DNA of 64,000 bases. It comes from Paucibacter sp. DJ2R-2 (GTDB taxonomy: Bacteria > Pseudomonadota > Gammaproteobacteria > Burkholderiales > Burkholderiaceae_C). Position 1 is the first letter of the stretch, and the number at the start of each line of letters is the position of its first letter. Below the pieces are notes generated by a model. It was not told the DNA's origin, did not search any database, and worked only from the letters and a program-made list of their open reading frames with translations. A program made the position numbers and the translations under genes. The stretch is from contig NZ_JAJIRT010000012.1 in NCBI RefSeq assembly GCF_025717675.1, positions 62,001 to 126,000 on the forward strand. The letters run 5' to 3'. This document shows, one piece after another, positions 44,563-54,708 of this stretch.

Positions 44563-45331
44563 GTTACTGCCGTAAGTATTTGATTTTTCTGATTTTACCT
44601 GGGCTCAGGCCCACGCAGGATCGGTCAGGAATCAAGGCCAGACAAAGGTCATGCCGGCGGCAGCAAGGTGGCGATGGGGCTTGATGCCCGTCAAGCACGA
44701 AGCCTTGAACCCCATCAAACAACCGGTGATGCAACACAAACGCCCGGCGGCGGGCCCTGTCCCCAAGTGACACGGCGGCCACTGTGTGTGTGTGGCAGAG
44801 CGATGTAGAACGAACCACGCCGAATGCGCGCCATCCATGCCTTGTGCAAGGAGCTGCATTGGGTAGCAGACAAGGTATTCCACGGCGGTAGGCCGGTCGA
44901 CCCATGGTCTGACCGCCTGCTGCCCGCGTCCAACAGTCCTCGCGGATGATTTCCCTCACTCCCCCCACCCCCCACCGCTTTGCATGCAGCCCCGGCCCCG
45001 CGCCGGTGAGGCTGGCGCGCCGCCGTGGCCGGGCCGCGCAGCACCCTCGGGCCTTTGCCGCCCGCGCTGCGCGTTCATGGGAGCGGGCCTCCGCGCCGCC
45101 TGTTGCGCCGCACGCGCCAACGCTGGCCAGCTGAGCGCCCACCCCTCCAGGTGGCGCAAACACTGACAGTCCAGGGCGATTCCTTCCTCGGTTCCTCCGC
45201 ATTGCCCGTGCATCGATGAGTCGCCGCCCGGCCAGGGTCTTCAAGACCCCGGCTGTCGCAGCGACGTGATGTGTGTGCGCACGGGCCGTTCGGGCCAGAA
45301 ACCCGACGACCGCGCGCGAGGAGTGATGTCA
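44563..45331 (+). promoter_or_regulatory. Long divergent control region and rne leader
   Basis: This 769-base region between rluC and rne has no convincing gene. A long structured rne 5' leader, through which RNase E autoregulates its own mRNA, is known in E. coli. Visible here: a T-rich patch near rluC (44580-44597), a TGTGTGTGTG run (44784-44795), a pyrimidine tract TCACTCCCCCCACCCCCCAC (44955-44975) and a hairpin GGGTCT-TCA-AGACCC (45235-45249). GAGGAG at 45318 is the rne ribosome site. Confidence 0.55.
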
Positions 45332-48300
45332 ATGAAACGCATGCTGATCAATGCGACGCAGCCGGAAGAACGGCGCCTCGCCATCGTCGACGGCCAAAAG
45401 CTGCTCGACTTCGAGACCGAGATCGAAGGCCGCGAACAGCGCAAGGGCAATATCTACAAAGCGGTCGTGACCCGCGTCGAGCCTTCGCTCGAGGCTTGCT
45501 TTGTCGACTACGGCGAAGACCGCCACGGTTTCCTGCCCTTCAAGGAAATCGCCCGCCAGTATTTCCGTGAAGGCGTGGACGTGCGCTCGGCGCGCATCCA
45601 GGACTGCATCAAGGAAGGCCAGGAACTGCTGGTCCAGGTCGAAAAGGAAGAGCGCGGCAACAAGGGCGCTGCCCTGACCACCTTCGTCTCGCTGGCCGGC
45701 CGCTACCTGGTGCTGATGCCCAACAACCCGCGCGGTGGTGGCGTGAGCCGCCGCATCGAGGGCGAAGACCGCGAAGAGCTGAAGGAAAACCTCGACCAGC
45801 TCGAGTACCCCAAGGGCATGAGCCTGATCGCCCGCACCGCCGGCATCGGCCGCTCCGCCGCCGAGCTGCAGTGGGACCTGAACTACATGCTCAAGCTCTG
45901 GACCGCCATCGACGATGCGGCCAAGGGTGGCAAGGGCGCCTACCTGATCTACCAGGAATCCAGCCTGGTGATCCGCGCGATCCGCGACTACTTCACCGCC
46001 GATGTCGGTGAAATCCTGATCGACACCGACGACCTGTTCGAACAGGCCCACCAGTTCATGAACCACGTGATGCCCGACCAGGGCCATCGCGTGAAGCGCT
46101 ACCGTGACGACGCGCCGCTGTTCAGCCGTTTCCAGATCGAACACCAGATCGAAACCGCCCACAGCCGCACGGTCAATCTGCCCTCGGGCGGCGCCATCGT
46201 GATCGACCACACCGAAGCGCTGGTGTCGGTGGACGTCAACTCGGCCCGCTCGACCCGCGGCGGCGACATCGAAGAGACCGCCACCCGCACCAACCTCGAA
46301 GCCGCCGATGAAATCGCGCGCCAGATGCGTCTGCGCGACCTGGGCGGCCTGATCGTGGTCGACTTCATCGACATGGAAGAGTCGAAGAACCGCCGCGAAG
46401 TCGAGCAGCGCCTGCGTGACGCCCTGCGCAATGACCGCGCCCGCGTGCAGTTCGCCTCCATCAGCAAGTTCGGCCTGCTGGAAATGAGCCGCCAGCGCCT
46501 GCGCCCGGCACTCAGCGAAGGCAACCACATCACCTGCCCGCGCTGCAATGGCACCGGCCACATCCGTGACACCGAGTCCTCGGCGCTGCAGATCCTGCGC
46601 ATGGTCCAGGAAGAGGCGATGAAGGACAACACCGCCGCCGTGCACGTGCAAGTGCCGGTGGAAGTGACCTCCTTCCTGCTGAACGAGAAGCGCACCGAGA
46701 TCACCAAGATCGAACTGAAGCAGCGCGTCACCGTGCTGCTGGTGCCCAACAAGCACCTCGACACGCCCAACTACAAGCTGGAACGCCTGCGCCACGACGA
46801 CCCGCGTCTGGAGAACCTGCAAGCCAGCTACACCATGATCGAGGAGCCGACCGACGAGGTGGGCATCACCCGTCGTGGAGACAGCGACAAGGGCCGCAGC
46901 AAGCAAGAGCCGGTGATCAAGGGCATCCTGCCCGAGCAACCCGCGCCCATGCCCACGGCACCGGCCCCCAAGGCCGAGCCGGCAGCACGCGCCGCATCGC
47001 CGGCCGCAGCACCGGTGGCCGCAGCCCCGGCCGCTGGCGGTGGCTTCTTCGGCTGGATCAAGAGCCTGTTCGGTGGCCCGGCGGAAGCCCCGGCAGCGGC
47101 CCCTGCCGCCGCCAAGCCGGCCGCGGGTTCCGCTGCTGGAGCAGGCGGTGAGCGCAAGCGTGAGGGCGGCCGCGAAGGTGGTCGTGAAGGTGGCCGTGAC
47201 GGCGCCCGCGGTGGCCGTGGCAGCCGCGCCGAGCGCAGTGGTGAACGTGGTGGCGAACGTGGCGATCGCAACGGCAAGCGCGAAGGCGCCGGCCGCGGGG
47301 AAGCACGTGGAGAAGCACGTGGCGAGGGCCGGAACGAAGCCCGCACCGAAGGTCGCCCAGAGCGTGCCGAGCGCCCGGAACGCGCCCGTCGCCCGGAACG
47401 CGCCGAAGGTGGCGAAGCCCGCAGCGAGCGTCCGGAACGCGCCGAGCGCCCTGAGCGTAGTGCCGATCGTCCGGAGCGCAGCGAGCGCCCCGAAGGTGGC
47501 CGTCGCCCGCGCGGTGAACGTGGTGAGCCACGTGCCGATCGTGGCGATCGCAACGAACGCAGTGAGCGCAACGGCGAACAAGCCGCAGCCGCCCTGCCCA
47601 CCAGCCTGAACGAGCAGCAGCAACAAGACTTCGTCGACACCCAGCCGGAAGGCGTGGCAGCGATCGGCCAGGTGCAAGGCGAGGCTTCGGCCGATGGCGA
47701 GCAAGGCCAGGGTAGCGAAGAGCGCCAAGGTCGCGGCCGTCGCCGCCGCCGTGGTGGTCGTGACCGTGAAGACGGTCGCAGCGTCGAAGCCGGTGACAAC
47801 GCCGGCGCCGCCGAAGGCAGCAGCGAAGCCAAGGACAGCGCCAGCGACAACGCAGCCGAGGCCACTGGCACTGCACCGGCCGAAGGTGCCGAGCCCAATG
47901 AAGGTGGCGAAGGCCGCCGTCGCCGTGGCGGCCGTGACCGCGTCCGCCGTGAACGCCGCGATGACGCCGGCGAGGCAGGAAGCAGCATTAGCAACGAAGC
48001 CAGTGCCGAAGGCGCCGCAACTGAAGGCGTGAGCGAGGCCACAGCCGCGCCCACCGCCGTGGCGTCCGAAGCTCCGGCAGCGCCTGTGCAGCTGGATCTG
48101 GCCGCCGAGGCTGTTACCAGCGCGCCGGTTCCGGCAGCAGCACCCGCCGCAGCAGCTGCTACTGCGGTTGCCGCACCGGCAGCCGCTTTGCCCGCCTTCG
48201 AGCTGCCCATGGACGACCTGCAGGCGCTTGCCGCCTCCAGCGGTCTGCAATGGGTGAACTCGGATGCCGACAAGATCCGTGCCGTCCAGGAAGCCATCGC

Positions 48301-48427
48301 CGCCGAGCCGAAGCCGGTCCATGTGCCGCGTGAACGCGCGCCCGTGGTCAGCATCGACGAAGGCCCGCTGGTGCTGGTCGAGACCCGCAAGGACCTCTCG
48401 CAGTTCAAGCTGCCTTTCGAGCAGTAA
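45332..48427 (+). CDS. rne: Ribonuclease E
   Basis: The 1031-residue protein starts [15 protein letters not shown]. The catalytic half has an S1 domain, the 5'-sensor/RNase H-like parts, Mg-binding Asp at about 300 (VSVDVNS) and 343 (VVDFIDM), and the Zn-link [10 protein letters not shown] at about 401. The C-terminal half is disordered: a short amphipathic stretch [13 protein letters not shown] (about 570) resembling the E. coli membrane-targeting helix, then a long Arg/Glu/Gly-rich scaffold (about 608-880) with GREGG and RPERAER repeats, an Ala-rich linker, and a conserved-looking end [20 protein letters not shown]. It initiates mRNA decay and rRNA/tRNA processing. The ATG at 45332 is favoured over 45326 by GAGGAG spacing. 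Confidence 0.97.
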   Translation: MKRMLINATQPEERRLAIVDGQKLLDFETEIEGREQRKGNIYKAVVTRVEPSLEACFVDYGEDRHGFLPFKEIARQYFREGVDVRSARIQDCIKEGQELLVQVEKEERGNKGAALTTFVSLAGRYLVLMPNNPRGGGVSRRIEGEDREELKENLDQLEYPKGMSLIARTAGIGRSAAELQWDLNYMLKLWTAIDDAAKGGKGAYLIYQESSLVIRAIRDYFTADVGEILIDTDDLFEQAHQFMNHVMPDQGHRVKRYRDDAPLFSRFQIEHQIETAHSRTVNLPSGGAIVIDHTEALVSVDVNSARSTRGGDIEETATRTNLEAADEIARQMRLRDLGGLIVVDFIDMEESKNRREVEQRLRDALRNDRARVQFASISKFGLLEMSRQRLRPALSEGNHITCPRCNGTGHIRDTESSALQILRMVQEEAMKDNTAAVHVQVPVEVTSFLLNEKRTEITKIELKQRVTVLLVPNKHLDTPNYKLERLRHDDPRLENLQASYTMIEEPTDEVGITRRGDSDKGRSKQEPVIKGILPEQPAPMPTAPAPKAEPAARAASPAAAPVAAAPAAGGGFFGWIKSLFGGPAEAPAAAPAAAKPAAGSAAGAGGERKREGGREGGREGGRDGARGGRGSRAERSGERGGERGDRNGKREGAGRGEARGEARGEGRNEARTEGRPERAERPERARRPERAEGGEARSERPERAERPERSADRPERSERPEGGRRPRGERGEPRADRGDRNERSERNGEQAAAALPTSLNEQQQQDFVDTQPEGVAAIGQVQGEASADGEQGQGSEERQGRGRRRRRGGRDREDGRSVEAGDNAGAAEGSSEAKDSASDNAAEATGTAPAEGAEPNEGGEGRRRRGGRDRVRRERRDDAGEAGSSISNEASAEGAATEGVSEATAAPTAVASEAPAAPVQLDLAAEAVTSAPVPAAAPAAAAATAVAAPAAALPAFELPMDDLQALAASSGLQWVNSDADKIRAVQEAIAAEPKPVHVPRERAPVVSIDEGPLVLVETRKDLSQFKLPFEQ

Positions 48428-48507
48428 GAAGCCGACTTGGGGCCGCCGGCCCCGGTCGGGCGCTCTCGCCCTTTGGAGGGCTGGGCAGACGCCCCAGCCC
48501 CACCGAC

Positions 48508-48547
48508 AATGCCGCCTCGCTGCACCGCCAGCCAGGCGGCATTTTTT
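48508..48547 (+). terminator. Rho-independent terminator of rne
   Basis: Stem AATGCCGCCT (48508-48517) with AGGCGGCATT (48534-48543), a 16-base loop and six T. It lies 80 bases after the rne stop. Confidence 0.88.
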
Positions 48548-48651
48548 CGTCTGCACGCCCAGCTCGCTGCTCATTCAGGGCGTTAGCGACCAGCGAGCCA
48601 CCGTCCCAATCACACGCACATCACACGCACTCGAGGGAGTCCTAGTTCATC

Positions 48652-49716
48652 ATGTCCCAGCACCTCAAATCCACAGGCCTAACCTGCGGCCTGACCCGCG
48701 GCCTGGCCGCCCTGCTTCTGCTCAGCGCCGGCCTGCTGCCTGCCAGCCAGGCGGCAACGCCCAAGGCCAAGGTCGCCGCCGCGGCGGCGGCCACGGATGA
48801 AGTCGAACTGCGCTTCTTCCCCCTGCCGCAGCAACGCCACCAGATCCGTTCCGTGATGACCATGAAGATGGACATGCGCATGGAGCCGCGCGAGGGCATG
48901 AGCGAGGACGAGCGCGCCAAGATGGAGCAGGCCATGCAGGCCGCCAAGATGCCCATGACCATGCGCAGCGAGTTCGATCAGCGGATGACGACCACGGCCG
49001 CCGACAAGGAAGGCAACTTCCAGCTGCAACTGCGCGGCAAGAGTCTGCCCATGGAAATGAGCAACGCCGCCGGTGAGCGCGTGGGGCCCGCCAAGTCCAC
49101 GATCGACATCAAGATTGACGCCAAGCTGAACCAGAAGACGAGCAGGTTCCAGTCCATGCAATTGGCGGGGACCGATTCGGCAAGCAACGGTCTGTCGGAG
49201 GGCCTGCTGAAACAGTTGCTGACCAGCATGACCGGCCTGGAAGGGCGCCGTCTCAAGGTCGGCGAATCGGCCGAGATGCCGCTGGACATGGCACTGCCCG
49301 TCCCCAATGGCCGCGGCATGGGCGTGAACATGGTGGGTCGTTACACCCTGGTCAAGCTGGAAAATGGCGTGGCCGACTTTGACGTCGGCGTTCGCATCAG
49401 CATGGACATGGATGGCAGCAAACCCGATACGGCGTCGAGTGCAGAACCGGCGTCATCGAGCCCAGCCGCCGCCTCGGCAGCCGACACCGCCAGCAGCGCG
49501 CCGGCCGCCGCGGATGCCAAGAACCAGCCCATGCCCTCCATGAAAGCCTCCGGCCAGGGCAAGGGCCGCATGAGCCTGCGCCTGGCCGACCGCCTGATGC
49601 TGACGCAGCAAATGGAAATGACCGTGAACATGCGCATCGAGGCTGCCGGCAAGCCCGCCATGAATATGAGCATGGACATGCAGATGGAAGCCAGCGGCAA
49701 GAACCTCAAGCGCTGA
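48652..49716 (+). CDS. Methionine-rich exported protein of unknown function
   Basis: The 354-residue protein has a signal peptide ending near ASQAAT. The body is rich in Met in repeated beta-like strands (SVMTMKMDMRMEPREGM, FDVGVRISMDMDG, MTVNMRIEAAGKPAMNMSM). An Ala/Ser linker lies at about 260-300. The alternating-strand pattern suggests a beta-rich periplasmic or lipoprotein-sorted fold; methionine clusters could bind Cu(I), which is speculation. I do not recognise the family. Stand-alone after the rne terminator. Confidence 0.7.
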   Translation: MSQHLKSTGLTCGLTRGLAALLLLSAGLLPASQAATPKAKVAAAAAATDEVELRFFPLPQQRHQIRSVMTMKMDMRMEPREGMSEDERAKMEQAMQAAKMPMTMRSEFDQRMTTTAADKEGNFQLQLRGKSLPMEMSNAAGERVGPAKSTIDIKIDAKLNQKTSRFQSMQLAGTDSASNGLSEGLLKQLLTSMTGLEGRRLKVGESAEMPLDMALPVPNGRGMGVNMVGRYTLVKLENGVADFDVGVRISMDMDGSKPDTASSAEPASSSPAAASAADTASSAPAAADAKNQPMPSMKASGQGKGRMSLRLADRLMLTQQMEMTVNMRIEAAGKPAMNMSMDMQMEASGKNLKR

Positions 49717-49746
49717 GTTCGAACGGATGCTTCTGGCAGCCGCGGG

Positions 49747-49941
49747 TCAGAGTGCCTGGGGCTGTCGCGCCTCCCAGGCGCGCAAAGCGTGGCGGTACTG
49801 GTCCATGGCCAGGTCATGCAGATCGAAGATGCAGGGATCACAGCCATTGCCGCAGCAGGCATCCAGATCAGGCGCCAGGGGCGGCTCAGGCCTGGGGTCG
49901 GGTGAGACAGGCTCTGTCATGGCGAAGCAGGCCTCTGACAT
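49747..49941 (-). CDS. Oxidoreductase-like small Cys-rich protein
   Basis: The 64-residue protein has a Pro-rich N-terminus and the block CCGNGCDPCIFDLHDLAMDQ, diagnostic of the oxidoreductase-like N-terminal domain family (Cys-rich, probably metal-binding). The function is unknown. The ATG at 49941 directly follows the nagZ stop with no gap; an internal ATG at 49920 (MTEPVSPDP) is an equally possible start. Last gene of the nagZ group. Confidence 0.8.
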   Translation of the reverse strand: MSEACFAMTEPVSPDPRPEPPLAPDLDACCGNGCDPCIFDLHDLAMDQYRHALRAWEARQPQAL

Positions 49942-51009
49942 TCACGGCAGGCTTTGCAAAGCCTGGTGGTAGGCCGGGTCGTGCATCAGCTCGTCCCAGG
50001 TCAGCGGCGCTGACTGCGGCAGCAGGCCGGCGCGGCGGGCCTCGCTCTCCGCGCTGGCCTGCCAGTCGCCGCGGGCCTGGGCGGCGAGCAGGCCATCGAG
50101 GAACTCGTCCAGCGCACGGCCGCCGTCGACGTTCGACTGATTGCACAAGAGCACCAGATCGCAACCGGCTTGCAGGGCCGCCAGCGCGGCCTCGACATAG
50201 CCGATGGCGCGGCCTTCCAGCACGCGGGCGCCGGCCATGCCCAGGTCATCGCTGAAGATGGCGCCGCCAAAGCCCAGACGCTCACGCAGAATCTCCTGCA
50301 ACCAGCGCGCACTGAATCCGGCCGGGCGGGCATCCACCTTGGGGTAGATCACATGGGCCGGCATCACCGCGCCGGTGCTCATGACCAGCCATTCAAACGG
50401 TTTCGCATCCTCGGCCAGGATAGCCTTGAGGCTGCGCCGGTCCACCGGCACCTCGGCGTGCGAGTCGGCCTTGACGTAGCCATGGCCGGGGAAATGCTTG
50501 GCGCAACTGGCCATGCCGGCCAGCAGTAAACCATGCTGCAAGCTCTTGGCCAGCAAGGCCACCACGCGTGGGTCGCGGTGGAAGCTGCGGGTGCCGATGA
50601 CGGAGCTCTCGCCATGATCAAGATCCAGCACCGGGGCAAAGCTGAAATCCACACCACAGGCGCGCAGCTCGGCGGCCAACACAAAACCTGCAGCCGTGGC
50701 CGCCGCGGTGGCCTGGAGCGCATCCGCCATCCATAACTCGCCGAGACTACGCATGGCAGGCAGATGCGTAAACCCATCGGTCTGGAAACGTTGCACGCGG
50801 CCGCCCTCGTGGTCCACGCAGATCAAGAGATCGGGCCGAATCGACTTGATCTCGGCCGTCAGCGCCAGCAACTGGGCGCGGCTCTCAAAGTTACGAGCAA
50901 ACAGGATCAGGCCGCCAACCAAGGGGTGGCGCAGGCGCGCACGCTCGGCATCGCTCAGGCTCAGGCCGGCGACATCAAGCACCACGGGGGCGTGTTGCAG
51001 GTCTTCCAT
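49942..51009 (-). CDS. nagZ: Beta-N-acetylhexosaminidase NagZ
   Basis: The 355-residue cytoplasmic GH3 enzyme contains LILFARNF, ICVDHEGGRVQRF, the signature KHFPGHGYVKADSH and the catalytic Asp loop SDDLGMAGA. It removes GlcNAc from recycled muropeptides (GlcNAc-anhydroMurNAc), and its product influences AmpC induction where present. It follows acpS by 26 bases in the pdxJ-acpS-nagZ order typical for this class. Confidence 0.96.
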   Translation of the reverse strand: MEDLQHAPVVLDVAGLSLSDAERARLRHPLVGGLILFARNFESRAQLLALTAEIKSIRPDLLICVDHEGGRVQRFQTDGFTHLPAMRSLGELWMADALQATAAATAAGFVLAAELRACGVDFSFAPVLDLDHGESSVIGTRSFHRDPRVVALLAKSLQHGLLLAGMASCAKHFPGHGYVKADSHAEVPVDRRSLKAILAEDAKPFEWLVMSTGAVMPAHVIYPKVDARPAGFSARWLQEILRERLGFGGAIFSDDLGMAGARVLEGRAIGYVEAALAALQAGCDLVLLCNQSNVDGGRALDEFLDGLLAAQARGDWQASAESEARRAGLLPQSAPLTWDELMHDPAYHQALQSLP

Positions 51010-51035
51010 CGTCTTTTTCTGTCTCTCTAGGGCTT

Positions 51036-51431
51036 TCAGGCCAGGGTTTCGACCACCACAAAGCTGGTCGCGTAATCGGTTTCGTCGCTGACGCTGACCT
51101 GGGCGCGCAGGCCCTGAGCTTCAAACCAGCGGGCCAGCTCGCCATGCAAGCGGATCTCGGGCTTGCCGCTGGGCGCGTTGAGGATCTCGCAATCGCGCCA
51201 GTTCATGGGCATGCGCATGCCCAGACCGATCGCTTTGGAGAAGGCCTCCTTGGCAGAAAATCGGGTGGCCAGAAAACTCAGGCCCCGGCTCTCGGCGCGG
51301 GCACGGCGTGCGCGAAAGACCTCCAGCTCTCGCGGACCCAGCACTTTTTCCGCGAAGCGCTCGCCGCGCCGCGCCAGGGTCTCGCGCATGCGGCGGATGT
51401 CGCAGACATCGGTGCCGATGCCGTAAATCAC
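51036..51431 (-). CDS. acpS: Holo-[acyl-carrier-protein] synthase AcpS
   Basis: The 131-residue protein has the AcpS marks: [24 protein letters not shown] and [20 protein letters not shown] (Mg-binding Asp/Glu). It attaches phosphopantetheine from CoA to the Ser of AcpP, encoded later in this window. The start is GTG, overlapping the stop of the upstream acetyltransferase gene by 4 bases (GTGA). Confidence 0.96.
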   Translation of the reverse strand: MIYGIGTDVCDIRRMRETLARRGERFAEKVLGPRELEVFRARRARAESRGLSFLATRFSAKEAFSKAIGLGMRMPMNWRDCEILNAPSGKPEIRLHGELARWFEAQGLRAQVSVSDETDYATSFVVVETLA

Positions 51432-51961
51432 GCCTCGGGCTCCAGCGGTGCCCAGCCCAGCAACTCGTTGCGGTGCTGCTGGCCGCCCAGCTCAAACCAG
51501 GCCTCGCCCCAGAGGCTGGCGCCCTCGCGGCGGTAAAAGCGCAAAGCGCCTTCGTTGCCGACCCAGGCGCTGAGCCAGAGCGAACGCTCGGGCCAGGACT
51601 GGCGCGCCTGGTGCAGCAGCTTCAAGCCCAGGCCTTGGCTCTGGCTGTGTGGCGCCACGTAGAGGCGCTTGAGCTCCACCGCGGGGCCCGCCACGGCCAC
51701 CGGGCAGACCGCGCTGTCGTCGAGGTGGGCCCAGGCCAGCAAGGTGTCGCCGCGCTCAATCACCCAGTGACGGTTCAGATCGACGGACTGGCGCAGCAGT
51801 TGTTCATCGAAATCGCGCTTCAGGTACTCGGCCACCGTGCTGTTGACGCCGCCCTCGGCGGCATAACGGTCCAGCCAGACCCAGCGCGCCAGGGCTGCGA
51901 TGCGCAAGGCGTCGTCGGGCTGGGCCGGGCGCAGATCGAGAAAAGCGGGCTTCGTGCTCAT
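51428..51961 (-). CDS. GNAT-family N-acetyltransferase
   Basis: The 177-residue protein is a single GNAT domain: [20 protein letters not shown], the acetyl-CoA motif [20 protein letters not shown] and [15 protein letters not shown]. It is inserted between pdxJ and acpS, overlapping acpS by 4 bases. The substrate is unknown. The ATG at 51961 ([11 protein letters not shown]) is preferred, since longer starts would run into pdxJ. Confidence 0.88.
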   Translation of the reverse strand: MSTKPAFLDLRPAQPDDALRIAALARWVWLDRYAAEGGVNSTVAEYLKRDFDEQLLRQSVDLNRHWVIERGDTLLAWAHLDDSAVCPVAVAGPAVELKRLYVAPHSQSQGLGLKLLHQARQSWPERSLWLSAWVGNEGALRFYRREGASLWGEAWFELGGQQHRNELLGWAPLEPEA

Positions 51962-51983
51962 ATCGGTGTTCAGGGCGCGTAAA

Positions 51984-52778
51984 TCAGGGCGAGTAAGCGC
52001 GCTGGATGCAGCGCTGGTACTCGCGAACAGTTTCGGTGTAACCCAGCTCCAAGGCGTCGGCAATCAAGGCGTGGCCGATGGACACCTCCTGCACGCCGGG
52101 CACGGCGCGCAAGAACACGCTCAGGTTGTCGCGGTTGAGGTCATGGCCGGCGTTGATGCCCAGGCCGACGGCCAAAGCGGCCTCGGCCGTGCGGGTGAAG
52201 CCGGCCAGCACCTCGACCTCGCGGGCGGTGCCAAAGGCGCTGGCGAAAGTCTCGGTGTAGAGCTCGATGCGCTCGGCGCCCAGCGCGGCCACCTGGGCCA
52301 TGGCCTCAGGCAGCGGGTCCATGAAGAGGCTGACGCGCACGCCCAGGCTCTGGCATTCCGCAATCAGCGGCGCCAAGCGATCATGATCGGCCGGCAGGTT
52401 CCAGCCGTGGTCGGAAGTGAACTGGTCCTCGCTGTCGGGCACAAAGGTCACCTGGTGCGGGCGCAGCTCACGCACATAGTCCATCAGGTTCTGGGTCGGG
52501 TTGCCCTCGATGTTGTACTCGGCATGCGGCCATTGCTTCATCAGCGCGGCCAGCTCGCGCACATCGGCCGGGCGGACGTGGCGCTCGTCGGGGCGCGGAT
52601 GCACGGTGATGCCCTGGGCGCCGGCCAGCAGGCAAGCCTCGGCCGCGCGCAGCACGCTGGGGATGCCCAGATGGCGGGTGTTGCGCAACAAGGCCACCTT
52701 GTTGACATTGACCGAGAGGACGCAACGCTGCCCGTGTGAGTAGGCGGCAGAGGCTTCGGGCGCGAGCAATGGGTTCAT
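51984..52778 (-). CDS. pdxJ: Pyridoxine 5'-phosphate synthase PdxJ
   Basis: The 264-residue TIM-barrel protein contains LSVNVNKVALLRNTRH, GITVHPRPDERHV, EYNIEGNP, LFMDPLP, ELYTETFA, GINAGHDLN and VSIGHALI, the successive PdxJ strand motifs with active-site His/Glu. It joins 1-deoxyxylulose-5-phosphate and 3-amino-1-hydroxyacetone phosphate to make PNP in vitamin B6 synthesis. 45 bases downstream of recO. Confidence 0.97.
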   Translation of the reverse strand: MNPLLAPEASAAYSHGQRCVLSVNVNKVALLRNTRHLGIPSVLRAAEACLLAGAQGITVHPRPDERHVRPADVRELAALMKQWPHAEYNIEGNPTQNLMDYVRELRPHQVTFVPDSEDQFTSDHGWNLPADHDRLAPLIAECQSLGVRVSLFMDPLPEAMAQVAALGAERIELYTETFASAFGTAREVEVLAGFTRTAEAALAVGLGINAGHDLNRDNLSVFLRAVPGVQEVSIGHALIADALELGYTETVREYQRCIQRAYSP

Positions 52779-52823
52779 GGCGTTCTTCTTTTCTACAGTC
52801 CGGCAAGGCAGACGGTGTGCGGG

Positions 52824-53603
52824 TCAGTCCAGCAATTTCTGCACATCCAGCATCACCTGGCGGGTGCGCAAGGGCTTGCCGCCCAGATGATAGTGAAGCA
52901 GGCCGCGCAGCGTTGACTTGAGCTGCGGCAAGACCGGGGCGCAGGCCTGCTGCAGCGCGGCCATGCTGCCGTGCAACAGCGCGGCCTGCAAATGGATCAG
53001 GGTAGCGCCCTCGAGGCCGCCCGCCTCGGTCGGCGCAGGCTGCACGCCGGCTTCGGCAGTCAGACCATAGCTGCGCTCCAGCTGGAGCGCAGCCTGCGTC
53101 AACGTCACGACGCTGAGGTCGGGCAGCAGGCCTGTTTCCACCAGCAGACGCAGCTCGAATGCCCGCAGCGCCGCCTGCGACTGCGCATCCTCGTTGGCAT
53201 GCAGCTGCGGCAGGGTCTGGGCATAAGCATCAAAAAGCTGGGGGTGCGCATCCTGGCGGGCCAGCAGCTTGAGCAGCAGCTCGTTGAGGTAGTAACCCGA
53301 AAACAGTGCGGCACCGGCGGGCAAGGTACTGCCTCCGGCCCATTCGGCCGCACGCAGGGTGACGACCTCGGCCGGGTGGCCATCCGTGGACTTGGCCGGT
53401 TTGGACAGGGTCACCTGGATGCGCTGAAACGGCAGCAGCACCGCGCGCAGCTGCGAGTACGGCCGCTTGGCGCCCTTGGCCACGACAGCGAGGCGCCCTT
53501 GCTCGCGGGTGAAGAGGTCCAGGATGAGGCTGGACTCGCTCCAGTCGTACTGGTGCAGGACAAAGGCCTGCTGAACCGCAGGCGTGCGAGTGCTACGAGC
53601 CAT
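52824..53603 (-). CDS. recO: DNA repair protein RecO
   Basis: The 259-residue protein has an OB fold (VLHQYDWSESSLILDLFTRE, VVAKGAKRPYSQL, LLPFQRIQV) and a helical C-terminal domain (FSGYYLNELLLKLLARQD, FELRLLVETG). No zinc-finger Cys are present, as is common in proteobacteria. RecO anneals ssDNA and loads RecA with RecR. The ATG at 53603 lies 25 bases after the era stop. Confidence 0.94.
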   Translation of the reverse strand: MARSTRTPAVQQAFVLHQYDWSESSLILDLFTREQGRLAVVAKGAKRPYSQLRAVLLPFQRIQVTLSKPAKSTDGHPAEVVTLRAAEWAGGSTLPAGAALFSGYYLNELLLKLLARQDAHPQLFDAYAQTLPQLHANEDAQSQAALRAFELRLLVETGLLPDLSVVTLTQAALQLERSYGLTAEAGVQPAPTEAGGLEGATLIHLQAALLHGSMAALQQACAPVLPQLKSTLRGLLHYHLGGKPLRTRQVMLDVQKLLD

Positions 53604-53628
53604 CAGCGAAGGCGACGGCAGCGCGCAT

Positions 53629-54708
53629 TCACTCGTAGCCGTAGGTGCGCAAATGTTCTTCGCTGTCGGCCCAGCCCGAACGCACCTTGACCCAGAGTTC
53701 CAGGAAGACGCGGCCATCCATCAGATGCTCCAGCTCCTGGCGTGCCTCGGAGCCGATGCGCTTGAGGCGCTCGCCACCCTGGCCGATGATCATGCCCTTG
53801 TGGGCATCGCGCTCGACGACGATGGAGGCCGAGATGCGGCGCAACTCGCCCTCGTCTTCCCATTTGTCGATGATCACGGTCGAGGTGTAGGGCAGCTCGT
53901 CGCCGGTCAGGCGGAACAGCTTCTCGCGGATGATTTCGCTGGCCAGGAACTTCTCGCTGCGGTCGGTCAGCGCGTCGCCGTCGTAGAACCAGCCCTGCTC
54001 GGGCAGGTAGGGCTTGAGGATCTTGAAGAGGCGCTGGACATCGGCGTCCTTCTTGGCCGAGAGGGGCACAAACTCGCTGAAGTTGCGACGCTCCTGCATG
54101 CTCTTGAGCCAGGGGGCCAAGTCGGCACGGCGCTGCACGGCATCGAGCTTGTTGGCGATCATCACCACAGGCTTGTCCTGCGGCAGCAGGGACAGCACCT
54201 TGGCATCGTCCAGGCCGAAACGGCCCGCTTCCAGCACATAAAGCACCAGATCCACGTCACCGAGCACGCCGTGCACGGTGCGATTCAGGTTGCGGTTGAG
54301 CGCCGCGTTGTACTTCATCTGGAAGCCGGGCGTGTCCACGAACACGAACTGCGCCTCGTCCACGGTGCGCATGCCGGTGATGCGGTGGCGCGTGGTCTGC
54401 GCCTTGTCCGAGGTGATGCTGACCTTCTGGCCGACCAGGGCGTTGAGCAGGGTGGATTTGCCGACATTGGGCCGGCCGACGATGGCGATCAGGCCGCAGC
54501 GCTGCGGCGTGCCATCGGCCATCTTGCCGTTGTTGGCACTGGCAGCAGCGGCCTCGGGCGACAAGGAGGTCGCGCCCGAGCCTGCCGCGGGAATGGGCGG
54601 CAGCGCATAGGTCACGACAGGGGCCGGCACGGGAGCAGAAGCAGAGCCAGAAGCAGCAGCGGAGCCTTCGGGCGAAGCGTCGTCCGGCGTGGTGGGGGTG
54701 TGGGTCAT
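53629..54708 (-). CDS. era: Ribosome-assembly GTPase Era
   Basis: The 359-residue protein has G1 GRPNVGKST, a switch region TTRHRI, G3 DTPGF, G4 NKLD, and a C-terminal KH domain with [15 protein letters not shown]. It binds 16S rRNA during 30S maturation. It carries an extra N-terminal extension of about 70 Ala/Pro/Ser-rich residues before the G domain. Its ATG overlaps the rnc stop by 4 bases, so this start is well supported despite the unusual tail. Confidence 0.96.
   Translation of the reverse strand: MTHTPTTPDDASPEGSAAASGSASAPVPAPVVTYALPPIPAAGSGATSLSPEAAAASANNGKMADGTPQRCGLIAIVGRPNVGKSTLLNALVGQKVSITSDKAQTTRHRITGMRTVDEAQFVFVDTPGFQMKYNAALNRNLNRTVHGVLGDVDLVLYVLEAGRFGLDDAKVLSLLPQDKPVVMIANKLDAVQRRADLAPWLKSMQERRNFSEFVPLSAKKDADVQRLFKILKPYLPEQGWFYDGDALTDRSEKFLASEIIREKLFRLTGDELPYTSTVIIDKWEDEGELRRISASIVVERDAHKGMIIGQGGERLKRIGSEARQELEHLMDGRVFLELWVKVRSGWADSEEHLRTYGYE

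Noticed and set aside
45329-48574. A very long minus-strand reading frame opposite rne
   Set aside because: It is an antisense shadow of the GC-rich rne codons; rne has intact catalytic motifs and a ribosome site, the opposite frame has neither.
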